Shown here: in pieces, positions 21,397 to 35,029 of the stretch
How the letters are laid out: every line of letters begins with the position of its first letter
Position numbering within the stretch: position 1 is the stretch's first letter
Assembly: GCA_003342895.1 (NCBI GenBank)
Contig: PTFA01000317.1
Location: forward strand, 408,467-472,466
Length of the DNA: 64,000 bases
Source: Casuarius casuarius
Taxonomy: Eukaryota; Chordata; Aves; Casuariiformes; Casuariidae
Reading direction: 5' to 3'
Made by a program: the position numbers and the translations under genes
Notes under the pieces: model-generated
The model's database searches: none
Told to the model about the DNA's origin: nothing
The model's input: only the letters and a program-made list of their open reading frames with translations

Positions 21397-22271
21397 GTGA
21401 GTCCCTGGCCCTGGACTAGCTGTTTGCATCGCATGTGCTTAGGAATTCAGTGTCTGAGGCACCACCGTTTCCGTGGCCTGCTGGGGCCACAGCAGGCTGC
21501 ATGATACTATTACAGGGCTCATTCCGGGCTTCATTGGCTCCTTATTTTTCTGAGTTCAGACTCAACGGGTAGGTTTTTTAGTGCATGAAATAAGCTCCTC
21601 TGAGCCAGCCTGGTGCAAACAGGAGCTGTTCAGCCACCGTGGCACTGACGGCTCAGGCTGACATCAGCAGATGGCTCAGCCTGTCCTGCGTGGGTGCACG
21701 AACGCAGCCGCTCCGCTTCCAAACCTTGGAGCGAGCATCTGGGGTGACAAGATGCAAGCAAAATCACAAGCAAAACGGTAAATTTTCAGAAAAGTTATTT
21801 CCCAAGGAAAAGGGGCTTGCAAGAAAGCCCAGGGCAGAGCCAGAGCTATAGCTTCACTAGCAATGTCCCACGGGCATGTTGAGGGACAGTACAGCAAGTC
21901 AAACAGCAGCATTAGGAAGCCCAGCTGAGACATGCCTACTGCTGTAACAGACCCCAAATTTATTCACTAAAAGAGGTAAAGCAAGTGCCAGTCCCACTGC
22001 AATCACTACTCTTGGCCCACAGCCTTGGAGAAAGGCATCTGTTAGGTGTTTTCTGGTATTTCTGCCCAGTTCCCAGAGGTGCCACTAAAAGCCAGAGATG
22101 TGCAATGCTGTCTGCACAGTGACGCAGACATTGCGCTGGAAAAAGTGGAGGAGTTGTGACAGGCTGCAGCACGCTGCAAGGATGCCAGCAGACTGGTTAA
22201 TCTGGGGTGCTTGTGGGACAGTGCAGGGAGCTGAGGAGCACCCCATGCCCTCACCTTTCCTTGCTTTGCAG
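21397..22271 (+). other. EPHA8: EPHA8 intron 10
   Basis: This intron is 875 bases with no recognised feature. A minus-strand ORF (22085-22990) spans its 3' end, exon 11 and intron 11; it is an antisense shadow. Confidence 0.9.
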
Positions 22272-22457
22272 GAGAGTCTGGAGAGGTGTGCTACGGCCGC
22301 CTGAAACTGCCGGGGAAGAGGGAGATTCCCGTGGCCATCAAGGCTCTGAAAGCAGGCTACACGGAGAAGCAGAGGAGGGACTTCCTGAGCGAAGCTAGCA
22401 TCATGGCACAGTTTGACCACCCCAATGTCATCCACCTGGAGGGGGTGGTGACCAGGA
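22272..22457 (+). CDS. EPHA8: EPHA8 exon 11: kinase N-lobe
   Basis: This exon is 186 bases, the canonical length. It completes the glycine loop [11 protein letters not shown] (GxGxxG at 577-582) and gives [20 protein letters not shown] with the ATP-anchoring Lys602. It then gives [20 protein letters not shown] with helix-C Glu619, and [13 protein letters not shown]. All residues needed for ATP binding are present. The donor is GTACGT, a weaker but acceptable match. It ends one base into a Ser codon. Neighbouring intron sequence shows no alternative exon. Confidence 0.97.
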
Positions 22458-22835
22458 GTACGTGGCAGGCGGGGATGGGACTGCCCAGGGGGGCAGAGGT
22501 ATCTCCCTGCGGGCACCCTCGGAGACCTCGCTTCGGGTGTGCTCGGAGATCCAGCCCTTGGTTGCCCTGGGTGCCTCATCGCCAAAAGTGCATTTGGCCT
22601 GGGATCCTCCGCATCTGGAGCGCATTTCACTGTGTGCTGATACTGCAGGGAAGTCCAGGGCAGCAAAGGGAAGTCCCGTGCCCAGGGACTTCTGGGGGGA
22701 TTGGGGAGAAAGGTGACAAGGAAAAACATGACCACAAGAGCTCCCTTTGGGGACTGCAGCCACCTCCCCATGCGGTGGTACCGGGGAGTCTGGGAGCAGT
22801 TTGGCTGTTTGCAGGGGAACGGGAGCCCTGTTTGA

Positions 22836-22852
22836 CCCCCCCCCCCCCCCCC
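22836..22852. repeat. poly-C tract (C17)
   Basis: A run of seventeen C bases lies in intron 11. It is a simple homopolymer whose exact length is likely variable or assembly-sensitive. Confidence 0.9.
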
Positions 22853-23219
22853 GACTGTCTCTTTGCCTGCTGATTCCCAAGGGCTGTATCTAAATGGGCA
22901 GCTTGCTTTGGTCCGAAGCAAGGCCCCAGCTGAAAGTTTTGGGCTTGGGCACGCGTTTCTTGCTGGGCAGCTTTCTCTCCTCATTGACATTCCCCATTAA
23001 CATCTTCGGAGGGAGGCAGGTTGTCACCAGCAGCCCTGCTGCTTCCCTCCTTCCCCTTCGGACTCCATTAGAGAAATGAACTGCTTATTCCTGGCTGCAG
23101 CCCAAAGCCCTGGCAGCACCACGGTGGTCGGGGTGGGGGGTTAACCCTTCCTCTGAAGGAGATGAGACAAGACTGTCCCCGTCATCTTTCGTTACAGGAC
23201 AAACTTTGCATGCGGCAGT

Positions 23220-23430
23220 TGCCCGCTTTGCTCCGCATTGCGCCCCGGTGCCCCAGATCAGGGTTATTGGATTAGGAGAAGTCCTACCCATTAGCGTTTG
23301 TTTTAAAGGCTGCCTGTATTGAATCATAATTTGAAGTCTTCGCTCAGAAAAGGCACATTGGGATGCAAAGCATTATGCTAATGACATGCAAATTTCAGTG
23401 GGATAACGAAGCTGACCTAGCCACATCAAT
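23220..23430. promoter_or_regulatory. Candidate intronic enhancer with paired POU/octamer motifs
   Basis: An exact octamer ATGCAAAT at 23386-23393 lies 11 bases (start to start) after a variant ATGCTAAT at 23375-23382. Nearby are GGTTATTGGATTAGG, CCCATTAGCG and TGAATCATAATTTG. Octamers are bound by POU factors, which are prominent in the neural tissue where EphA8 is expressed. The pairing is direct sequence; enhancer function is inference. Confidence 0.35.
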
Positions 23431-23634
23431 AGCACCTGAAGGGAGGGGTAAGTGTCTGGGTTATTGCCACATCCGCACTGTTGTGCAGCTCCTGCACGGC
23501 GCTGGGGCGAGACTCCATGGGGTTGCAGGGAATCCATGGGCCTGCATTTATTTCGCCCCCAGTAAAAGCCTGGCACTGGGCTTCCCAGAGGAAGGTGACT
23601 TCCCTGTTAACTTGACCTCCCTTGTCTTCTGCAG

Positions 23635-23696
23635 GCAAATTGGTAATGATTGTTACTGAATACATGGAGAACGGCTCGCTAGACACCTTTCTCAGG
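23635..23696 (+). CDS. EPHA8: EPHA8 exon 12: kinase hinge
   Basis: This is a 62-base exon, the invariant Eph length. It encodes the split Ser641 and then KLVMIVTEYMENGSLDTFLR to residue 661. It holds the gatekeeper Thr648 and the hinge between the kinase lobes, which lines the ATP pocket. The acceptor is TTCTGCAG and the donor GTAAGG. It ends on a codon boundary. The surrounding introns are long relative to the exon, so it can only be placed by family knowledge plus frame, and both agree. Confidence 0.96.
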
Positions 23697-26102
<2,406 letters not shown>

Positions 26103-26252
26103 GGTGGGAAGATCCCCATTCGCTGGACGGCCCCGGAAGCCATCACCTACCGCAAGTTCTCATCGGCCAGTGATGTGTGGAGCTACGGCATCGTCATGTG
26201 GGAGGTGCTGGCCTTCGGCGAGCGCCCGTACTGGAACATGACCAACCGTGAC
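26103..26252 (+). CDS. EPHA8: EPHA8 exon 14: APE motif and kinase C-lobe
   Basis: This exon is 150 bases, the canonical length, in phase 0 at both ends. It encodes [40 protein letters not shown] and [10 protein letters not shown] (732-781). It carries the P+1 loop (IPIRW), the APE motif and the helix-F Asp-Val-Trp. The acceptor is TTTCAG and the donor GTAAGT. EphA8 identity is supported by the strings on either side; the segment itself is conserved across Eph receptors. Confidence 0.97.
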
Positions 26253-27442
26253 GTAAGTGAAGACGGGTCAGCGTGAGGGGCAGCCTGCTTCTCCCAGGTC
26301 AGCTTAGCAGAGGTCCCTGGGGAAGAGGGACCGCCTGGGCAGCCCTTACCTCTCCTCACATCCCCCTTGGGCTGTGCATGATGTGCCTGTCTCCCTCTTC
26401 CCCCAAGGGAGGCATTATTATAGGCAAGCCATTTCTCTTCCAAGCACCATGCAGCTGTATCTGCCTCTCCTTTTGCAGCACGGTGGCTCCTGGTTGTGTC
26501 TGTGTGCACTGTGGGACGCCCCTGTCCCTGCAAGCCCTTCTGCTGGCTGGAGAGCCTCTGTGCATGGTGTCGCGTCTTTCCCACTCCCCACAGGAGTGAG
26601 GGTTTCCTCAGGGTCACTGCAGCCCCATGGCATTATCCTGCCGGTTGTTCCTGCACCCAGTGCTGGGGCTCCATCGCTTCCACCACCCATATAAGCCTCC
26701 CGAGAGCCCCAGACTTGTCCCACTTAGCAGCAGACTTTGGGCTTGTCGGAGTTATGGGGAGACACTCTTAAATCAAGACTAGCATAAAAACTAGCAAAAT
26801 GGAGGTTATGCTCCTGACTACAAACTGGGAGCAAAATTTCCAACAGGAGACAATAAAATGAAGTTTCTGACTATACAGAACCACCAGATTCCTTTTTTAC
26901 CTATAGGGGCTACTAACTTATCTGTCTGCTCCCCATTCTTTCATCCTGCGTGTCCCTTCTCTCCCTAGTGTTTTTATTATATTGGAAAGTGGCTTTGGTG
27001 ACAACAGAGCTTCGTCCCAGGCATAGCTGCAATGACTTGCACAACTTCCTCTCCAAGTTCCTTCACACAGGGTTTCTTCCAGCCTCGTTGAGTGGTAACG
27101 AGCCCTGGTTGTGGAGCAACGGAATGTGAATGAAGCTCTCATGGCTTATCTGCTGCAAGGAAATGGCAATATTTTAAGCCTGTTGTAACACTTAATAAAT
27201 CTGCTGTCATAACAGTCATTTCCTGTGTATATATGGTATCCAGCATGGTTTTAGTTCTATATAGGGACTACATGCAACTTGCTGGCAATAAACTTCTCAT
27301 TTAGCATGAATCTTTTGTACAACCCCCTCCCTTTCTGATGGCCTTGAGAGCTCAGGCACCAGGGATCTTTCCCGCACATCCTGGTCGGGGGTGGTCCCAG
27401 ACTGGGAGGGCGGTTCGCCTTCAACATATGGCTTTCTTTCAG
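26253..27442 (+). other. EPHA8: EPHA8 intron 14
   Basis: This intron is 1,190 bases. The downstream half is AT-richer (about 26770-27310). No exon or clear repeat was recognised. Confidence 0.88.
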
Positions 27443-27633
27443 GTCATTAACTCCGTGGAGGAAGGCTACCGCCTGCCTGCTCCTATGGGCTGTCCCACGG
27501 CCCTGCACCAGCTCATGCTGGACTGCTGGCAGAAGGACCGCAACGAGAGGCCTCGCTTCTCCCAGATCGTCAGCATCCTGGACAAGCTCATCCGCAACCC
27601 GGAGAACCTGAAGTGCACTGCCACTGTGAATCG
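27443..27633 (+). CDS. EPHA8: EPHA8 exon 15: end of kinase domain
   Basis: This exon is 191 bases, one codon shorter than the 194 usual in several Eph genes, with the frame kept. It encodes [40 protein letters not shown] and [17 protein letters not shown], then CTATVNR. It completes the C-lobe with the invariant Arg of ERPRF. The acceptor is TTTCAG and the donor GTGAGG. The last codon is split CG|G across intron 15. Confidence 0.97.
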
Positions 27634-28097
27634 GTGAGGACCCTCTTGGCCAGCTGTGATGAGCAGCTGCCAAGCCGCAGTCAATGCTGGGCAGAGTCTG
27701 TCGGACCCAACGCAGGTCCCATCCAAGGGTGATTTCTGGCCAGCTCCACCAGGACTGGCTTCCGTTCAGCTAGAGGTGGCTTCCCTGTGACCATGGGCAT
27801 GCATAGAGCCCGTGAGCACAGGCTGGTTGTGGTGGGTAATAGCAGAGTGGGAAACAGCCTGCATTTCACTGGCCCGTCCTTGCTGTGGCCTTCCCATGAT
27901 ATAGGCTTAAACAAGCGTGTGCAGCACTGCCCACATAATGGTTGGCCTCCCTTTTCCAGCCTCTTAGGCCATGCAGGGCTCTGTTCTTCCCTTATCTGCA
28001 AGGTCACAGGCTTTTTCAGGTGGATATCACAGCCAGCCGTGTAGGTCATTGTCCCCTCCCCAGCTCCTGGACTAACCCCCCTTCTCCATCCTCCCAG
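27634..28097 (+). other. EPHA8: EPHA8 intron 15
   Basis: This intron is 464 bases. Nothing was recognised beyond the splice sites. Confidence 0.9.
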
Positions 28098-28253
28098 GTT
28101 CACTCAGACGCCTTTCGACAGGGGCGTCTTCGACTTCACCAGCTGTCTCACGGTGGAGGACTGGCTGGACTCCATCAGGCTGGGGCACTACCGGGACAAC
28201 TTCGCCATGGCAGGGTACTCCTCCCTGGGCATGGTGATGCGAATGAACATCGA
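28098..28253 (+). CDS. EPHA8: EPHA8 exon 16: pre-SAM linker and SAM domain
   Basis: This exon is 156 bases, the canonical length. After the split Arg845 it encodes the linker FTQTPFDRGVFDFTSC and then LTVEDWLDSIRLGHYRDNFA, MAGYSSLGMVMRMNIE. These are the first helices of the SAM domain, which mediates weak self-association and scaffold binding; the conserved SAM tyrosine sits in HYRDNF. The linker is an ordinary mixed sequence, whereas the mammalian one as I recall it is Gly-rich. The exon ends two bases into the Glu codon, before GTGAGT. Confidence 0.96.
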
Positions 28254-29285
28254 GTGAGTACCAAAGAGCAAATAGCACGGATGGGATTGCCCTGTACTGT
28301 CCCCCAAGCAATGGCCATCCTACCTTGGATTGCAAGAGCCGGTTGGCTTCCCCAGAGGGGGATGCGAGGGACACCCCTGAGGACACCGGGCCTGACCCGT
28401 CCCGGGTTCATGCTGAGACCTGAGACGATGTCTGAGGCAGCACTGACCTTTGAGAGAAGGCATGGAAGTCATACCAGAAAGGGTGTGTGGGTACTGAGTC
28501 ACTGCTGGTGCTCCATGGTGGGTATCTGATGCAGCTCCACCATCATCATAGGGTAATTTGGGCTGTAAGGGACCTCAGGAGGCCATCTAGTCCAACCTCC
28601 TGCTCAAAGCAGAGTCAGCTATAAGGTCACTGTCTCCCTGCGTTTCCAACCTTTGTTTCTCCTCCAAAAGGCATGAACAGACCAGAGTGTGGCTGGGTCA
28701 CACTGCACAGCTCTTCTGCTTGGAGGGTCCTGCCAAGCAATAGGAACTGTGACTCAGGACGTGACAGTGCAAGCCTTGGTCACGGTGGGACAGGTAGATG
28801 AGGAGCCAGTGAAAAGGAAGATGGAGAGGTGCAGGCAGAGGGCTGGCGTGTCTGTGTCAGTCTGGGGCTGTATGTGGGGGACCTCGCTGTGGGACTGAGT
28901 CGATAGTGATCCATTTCCCTGAGGTGCATCGGGGAAACTTCTGAGTGGGGGAGGCTCATCACCCTGTCCGTCTGACCGGGTTGTCTGAGGGCATCTTGCT
29001 AAAACTGAATCCAATTTCAGAGCATTGATCTGCTCCTGCTCCCCCTGGCTGTCACAAGAGCCCTGTCACAAGGACACCCCAGAGAATGACAGCCTGTCCT
29101 TTCCCGGGAGGATGCTCATGGCTCCTCAGGTCACAGCAACCTCGTGCTGATAGGCAGGGAGAGAAGAGCCAGGCAAGGGGTCCTGGGAAGCTCCGTGGGG
29201 TGTGTGCATGAGGAGGAGCAGTGTCTGTCCAGGGCCTGACACGGGGCCAAGCTGCAGGGTTTCTGACGGAGTCCTTGTTCTCCAG
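28254..29285 (+). other. EPHA8: EPHA8 intron 16
   Basis: This intron is 1,032 bases. It contains a short antisense CR1 3' end at about 28544-28625. No other feature was recognised. Confidence 0.9.
28544..28625 (-). mobile_element. CR1 LINE 3'-end fragment in intron 16
   Basis: Starting TCATAGGGTAATTTGGGCTG, it passes through AGGGACCTCAGGAGG and ends CATCTAGTCCAACCTCCTGC plus CAAAGCAG. This is the reverse complement of the common avian/sauropsid CR1 3' tail, whose sense strand ends in ATTCTATGA-like repeats. It is a 5'-truncated dead insertion antisense to EPHA8 and supports a sauropsid origin of the window. Confidence 0.8.
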
Positions 29286-29400
29286 GGACGTTCGGAGCCT
29301 GGGAATCACCATGATGGGTCACCAGAAGAAGATCTTGAACAGCATCCAGGTCATGCGGTCCCAGCTGCTGAACACGAACGGTCCCAGGAGGCATCTCTGA
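29286..29400 (+). CDS. EPHA8: EPHA8 exon 17: SAM C-terminus and stop
   Basis: This is the last coding exon: 115 bases including TGA at 29398-29400. It completes the split Glu and encodes DVRSLGITMMGHQKKILNSI, QVMRSQLLNTNGPRRHL. The MGHQKKIL string is the terminal SAM helix found in nearly all Eph receptors. The C-terminus GPRRHL matches mammalian EPHA8 as I recall it and is not a PDZ-binding motif. The frame, carried through fourteen introns, closes exactly here, which strongly supports the exon model. Confidence 0.97.
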
Positions 29401-31800
29401 CCACCAGCTCTGCAGACCCGCATCGGGCATTCCTTAGCACTTACCCTGGCAAAGGGGCAGCAGGGTGGTGAGCGGGGAGAGGGGTGCCAGACCAAGACCT
29501 GGAGCCCCTCCAGCACCTCTTCGATTTGAGCTCCAGTGGAAATGTGGCTTTCCAGATACCTCGACAATCCTACTGTCCCCTTCCCCCATGTGAGGGGGGG
29601 AGCAGCCTTCCAAGCAGGCTAGTGACAGGCCACTCCTCTCTCCAGACTTTATCATGTCACTGTGGGAGCTGGGGGTCCTCAGACAACTATGCAGGACATG
29701 CGGCAACCCCCTCACACAGAGGGATGCCCCCAGCTGCAGCTGCAGATGGAGGGGTAGCCGATGCAAAAGCAATACCAGGAGCGGTAGGACTTGGCTTGTC
29801 ATGCCCCACGGCTCCTTTGGATCAGACAGCTGATCCTGCCTTGTGTTTCCGGTGAGTTTGTTGGATCTCTGAACTGAAGAGGCCCCCACAGGATGCCACA
29901 TGGCAGAGAGAACCCTGCTCCCAGTACCTTGCAATTCCAGTGTACTCCAGCCTGGACCTCTAGAGCTGCTCCAACCTGCAAATGACTTCATGGTCCACCT
30001 CCGGCAAGCCTACGGGGGCAGGTGATGGAGTACTGGGCAAGCCAGCAATGCTAGGAACTGCTGGCAGGACTGCAGGCTGGCTCTGCATGCAGAGGAGGCT
30101 CCCCCAGCGTGGGAGGAGAGGTGGCCAGGAGCTGCTATCAAGAGCCTCAGAAAGCCCCAGGGTGCCGTGGAGAGTCCCCACTTCTTGAACCCACCAGCAC
30201 TGCTCCTCTATGGATCCAGCCCAGGCACATTTCCTAGGGCTCCAAGCTCAGGTTTCTCCCATGGCAGAACTATCCCTCTCATCCTGTGGCCTCCTCTAGA
30301 GCTGTAGCAGAGCAGTGAGGAGCAGGAGAATTTGCTCACCTCTCACATGACTTGGGATCAGAGAGACTTCTGCTAAACTCTAATTTGTTCTTTTATTGCC
30401 CTAGAGAAACCCAAGAGCTTCCTGTTACCAAGCTGCCTGCCTATGCCCAGGGCTGCCAGGTTTTCTGCACAGGAGGGATCTGGAGTGACATTTCCAGCTG
30501 TGACCACACAGCTGCCTGGCTGGGGAAAGGGGCTCTGCTCAGCTGATGCTGCATGTCAGGCAAGGCTCGCAGGATCTTCAGCATCACCCAGCTGATGAGC
30601 CTGATGACCAAGAGGCAGTTTGGCCTTTCTGCCATGGCTCTCCTCCCCTGGGAGCATCTCTTTTAACAGGCTTTCCTGGTGTGGAGCAGTGGCCTCCAGA
30701 GGCCTGTGGAGTTGGTCTGAGGGGCTGAGTGGGCTGCAGAGATGGGGATGTGCGAGGGAGGGTGAGCAGGCCCTGGGCTGGGGAGGCTTCTCTGGGGTGT
30801 AAATACAATTTTCTATGGGGTTAGGAACTGTTTTACTAATGTCTAATGTTAAGTACACAAAAATGGTCTCAAAGCACAGAAGCCTTGGTCACGAGGCTGA
30901 ATTCACTGCAAAAAACTCTGCTGGAAGGTGGGCTGGGGAGATGCTGCTGGAGATGGTCTCTCTGCGCACTGGAAGGGAACCACGCTGACTGTCAGAAACC
31001 AGCATAACCCCTGGGGTCCTGCCCTTAGCACTGTACAACTGGTATCACTCTGGTACTGGCAGGATCTGGCCTGAGGTCTGCTGCTCCCAGTGCTGGTGGC
31101 TGTTTGGGCACAAGGGAGGAGGGTTAAAGCCATTTTCCAGCTGCAATAATCCTGGCTAAACTGGCCTTTCTGAGGCTGGCTTAGTCTTCTATCCAGGGCA
31201 CCTATGTCCTAACGGATTTTGTGACTTTGGCGGGCACTCTACTTCTTCCTATGGAAGCTCTTTGTAACGGGGGACAGATGCAATGTGTTGTTTAATTTAT
31301 ATTGCACCCTGCGTCCTGCACTCAGACCTGTCACGCACCTACCCTGCAGTCAGTGTCATGGTTGAGGTCAGTCCAAGCCCTACAGCATGGGACATGGGGC
31401 ACGGGTTGTGTCCCCTCTTCTCAGCGCGTGGGACTCCTTGGTGAGTAAGTCCTGCCTGGACAAATTATCCCTGCACCCATGGGAGATCTGAGGTCAGGCC
31501 AGTGCCAGACAGACCTGTGTCCTTGGGGTCGTGGAGGCTGGACACTCTCAGTCCCCAGGGCCATGGGATTTTCTGGGAAGGCAGGCTGTGGGATCTGAGC
31601 CCAGGGGCTGCCACATGGCCCCTGTCCCTGGCAGCATGGTTCATGGAACTGATTCCGCAGGTTGGGGTAGTTGGGCTGCTCCTTGGATGAACTCTAGTCC
31701 CTGGGCCACATGGGCTCTGGCCATGGGGACAGCTGGGCAGGGTTTGCCTTTTACATTCTGCACATCTTCCTGGACAATAAAACTCTTCCTTCCCACAGGG
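29401..31800 (+). other. EPHA8: Probable EPHA8 3' untranslated region
   Basis: No coding sequence follows the stop and there is no splice-like break. The first good poly(A) hexamer downstream is at 31776-31781, giving a UTR of about 2.4 kb. This is plausible for an Eph gene but not proven, and an earlier non-canonical site could be used. The overlapping ORFs of 60-185 codons on both strands have no recognisable family. Confidence 0.5.
31776..31781 (+). promoter_or_regulatory. EPHA8: Candidate EPHA8 polyadenylation signal AATAAA
   Basis: A canonical AATAAA sits in GGACAATAAAACTCTTCC, with a possible T/G-containing downstream element (TTATTAGCTCTGTG) about 35 bases on. It is the first AATAAA after the EPHA8 stop that I noticed. 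Cleavage would be near 31795-31805. Confidence 0.45.
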
Positions 31801-32969
31801 CATCTCATGGCCTATTATTAGCTCTGTGCCTCACACAGCTGCTTCACAGCTGGTGGAATTCATACAGGCCTTCACAGCTGCTTCCCAGGCATGGAGATGC
31901 CCAGGTAGCCACCTGCATCTGCTCCAGAAAGCCTCTCCCATGTGATAGATGCTTCCCTGGGGAGCAGGAGCATCTGTAGGATGAGCACTTATGCCTGGAC
32001 CTGTGTGCACAGCGAATGGCCAAGACACTAATCGCTTGTAGACTTCCTGGGTGGGTGTTGCTGTGTTATGGGTCAGGAGAAGGCCTCCCCTCAAACACAA
32101 GGCCATTTCTATGTAGGGTTATTTAAGCTTATGAGATCACATGTAGATGCTGCAATGATTCCTTTTTGGACTTGCTGTAAGCTGTGACCAAAGCACGCTG
32201 GAGACGAAACACGGTGAGGACACAGGTTTTTGCAGTAGCACAAACCGGTATTGCCTGGAACAGCCCCAAAGACAGACATAGGAGCAGAAACCTGAGATTC
32301 TTCCTGTGCCCCCCAAGTCCAACTTTAAGTGTCAGCCCTCATAGATCCCTTGCAGGTTTTCCCAAATCCAGGCTTACCCTCTCCTGGAAATTCAGGAATT
32401 GTTAAACAAAAAACCCCAACCCCCCAGCCTGAGCTAAAGCAGATTGTAGGCATTTGGCTGTGATCCCAGCTACCCTCCAGTGAAAGATTTGCCAGCATCT
32501 GAGCTGCAGGGACAAAGGCATTTACAGAAAAGAAGGATATTTTTCTTGCTAGAAAAAAAACAAAAGGGCAGGGAGGCCTGTTTGAGGCTGGATGCACCCC
32601 AGTGCAAGGCAGGATTGGCTCTACCCATGTTGCTGCTGGAACATGCCCCTACAGCCTTTCAGAGCTGGAGGTGACTTCTCCCCAGGCAATCCAGCCCTGC
32701 TCACTGTCCGCGCTGCAGGGAAAGGTCAGCCTTGCTTTCCAGTGATGCCATATATCCATACATGCCTGCTGTCCTCCGAAGAGGTCTGCCTCCACCACCA
32801 CATCCATCGTTCCTATCACCCACATCATGACTGCAGGATGCCCATTGCTGTTCCTGTGCTCATGTCCCTGACCTGTCCTGTCCCTGACCCTCCTCTTTTC
32901 CCCATCACCTTCCAAACACATCCTTAGGCATCATGTTCCAATTTTATGGTTTCCTGGAGCCTTTGTTTG

Positions 32970-33035
32970 TCATAGAGTCATCGAAATGTGGTTGGAAGGG
33001 ACCTCTGGAGGTCACCTCCTCCAGTCTCCCCCACA
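32970..33035 (-). mobile_element. CR1 LINE 3'-end fragment
   Basis: CATAGAGTCATCGAAATGTG, then GTTGGAAGGGACCTCTGGAG and GTCACCTCCTCCAGTC, is the antisense of a CR1 3' tail. It is heavily truncated and lies about 1.2 kb past the presumed end of EPHA8. Its downstream boundary is unclear. Confidence 0.8.
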
Positions 33036-34689
33036 GACACATCCTTCACACACAGCTGGTTGGGTTCTGCTTAGACCCTCTCCACTGTGCAGATACAGAC
33101 AGTGCAATTGGACTCCTCACTCACAGCTCACTGCTGGCACTAGGCACGCAGGACAGCTAGGAAATGCTGGGAGATGTTAGAGTTCATTGAGGACCTACGT
33201 TTTGTTGATTTATTACAGGTAAGAATAAAGCCAGCATTCACATATACAAACCCAGTTTCTTAAATCCTTCAATTCCAAAGCAAACGCTTGATCCAGGGAA
33301 GGACGGCTGCTACTGATGCCACCCCAGGTAAAGTCAGGGACAGATCAGCTCAGCTAGGCAGGCGTGCATTGCTCTGCGTGGTTAGGGGTCTGCTGCACAG
33401 ACACTATAGTATCAGCTTAAGAATGATCGTGAGGAACATGCCCAGGACATCATCCCTTTGGCAGCTGGACCACTGCATCCACAACCCCTGCTGACCCAAG
33501 CAGGAAGATGAAACAAGACGGTGTCATTTTTAACATGCCATTTCTCCACCTTCTGGAAGAAATCGCCATGAGCAATGCAAGCCCAGGAAGGGCCAGTCAT
33601 TCGGGGCTCCTCTCCAGGACACAGAGCTACATTTCCAGGCTCCTGTGCACTGCTCCATGTCCCTGTGGTTGTGTCCTGCTGCAGCCGGTGACTGTCAGGT
33701 CTAGCTCGGACAGGGACAGGGCTGGCACAGGGTTCCTGATGGCCAAGAAAGGAACCAGCTTGGGATCCCACCCCTTGTGGAGGGGTCACGGGGAACATGT
33801 CCAGGGGAAGGAGCTGATTAGATAGACAAACTCCCCCACCTGAGGAGAGGCTATGGAAACTCTAGCCTATGTATGACAGCAAATAAAACCCCTCGTATAT
33901 GAAAATAGCCAGCAGGACTTTCACACTTTCTTAAATGTCCCCAGGGAGACTTTTATTCCTACAGCTTGCACCACTGAGAGCTGCTCTTTACCTGATGAAA
34001 CTGTCTACCTTCTCTAGTCACATCTGACTCCCAGCTACTGATAAGTCATCTCCAAAGTATTTCATTTATAGCTGTCTAAGTCAAGTTTGGCTACATCATT
34101 AATAAGTGAGGTTCTGCTGGCTTTGAGTGCCTGGAAGCAGCAGTCTGGACTTGCAGAGCCCCTGCAGAGCCCCGCGTGAAGTCACTCATCTTAGATTTGC
34201 ACCCATGCTCATTTATGTCAGCTTTATGCAAGCTCACAGGGGTCAAATACACTCCGTGGACGGTGTTAACAGATGGTGAACTCTGCTTCATATTTACTGA
34301 TATGATTTCGATCTGATCACATACCAGCTTAGTCTGCCAAGGGATGCTGTATTCCCAAATCACCTTCTCTCTTTGCTTTTAGCGCAGTCATTTAGCATCA
34401 TGTCCTAGTAAATTACTCAGGGCAACCTGATGTAGGATAGAAGCATCATCCACAGCTGAAAGGGTTAAAACTAGGTTCTACATGGATTTTGAAATATGCC
34501 TTAGGTCACGTCTGGGTTGAAAATCACCATTACATTAGCTGCATGTTTCCTCCCAGGACAGATCCAACCAGAGATTCACAGAAGCACCAGAGCTGCAAAC
34601 AGAGGAGGCTCTACGCAGTCTCAAGCGAGCTGGGCTCAGGAGGGGATGAGTCAGGACTGCAGCAATCCCAACTTGTTTTACAGTGTTTG

Positions 34690-34715
34690 GGAATGTGGGA
34701 TTGATTGATCCCACC
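34690..34715. repeat. Small inverted repeat
   Basis: GTGGGAT (34695-34701) and ATCCCAC (34708-34714) form 7-base arms around TGATTG. It could be a palindromic protein site or a chance hairpin; nothing around it decides. Confidence 0.5.
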
Positions 34716-34997
34716 TCTGTATCCAGCCATAAAGGGCCCAGGCTGACTCCTCTTGCATGCTGGGACAGACCCCCAAAACACGGTCCTACCGGTCCGTGGG
34801 ACGTAACCCAAAGCAGCTCACTCAGAGTGCGGTGCTGGGGTATCCCCAGGCAGGAACATGTGCACACAAACTGCCCAAGTCCTCAGGGACTTGTGGCCAA
34901 ACTCAGCATCGTGTACGTGGCCTAGGATGTGCGGTTTTCCGTGCGGCACCTGAACACGATGCCCAGCGCTCTGCACTCCCACTAGTTTAGGGTTCCT

Positions 34998-35029
34998 AAT
35001 TACAATGTACAATTACAGGTACAATTACA
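34998..35029. promoter_or_regulatory. Triple AATTAC motif cluster
   Basis: TAATTACAAT is followed by two copies of GTACAATTACA (35007-35017 and 35019-35029). This spaces three homeodomain-like AATTAC cores 12 bases apart, which is close to one helical turn. A regulatory role is inference; it could also be a simple short duplication. Confidence 0.25.

Larger units (their letters stand above)
22458..23634 (+). other. EPHA8: EPHA8 intron 11, with C17 tract
   Basis: This intron is 1,177 bases. It contains a C17 homopolymer at 22836-22852 and, in its 3' half (about 23220-23430), an AT-richer block with two POU-type sites. No exon was recognised. Confidence 0.88.

Noticed and set aside
22085..22990. 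301-codon minus-strand ORF
   Set aside because: It lies antisense to EPHA8 exon 11 and its introns, crosses the C17 tract (read as poly-Gly) and matches no family.
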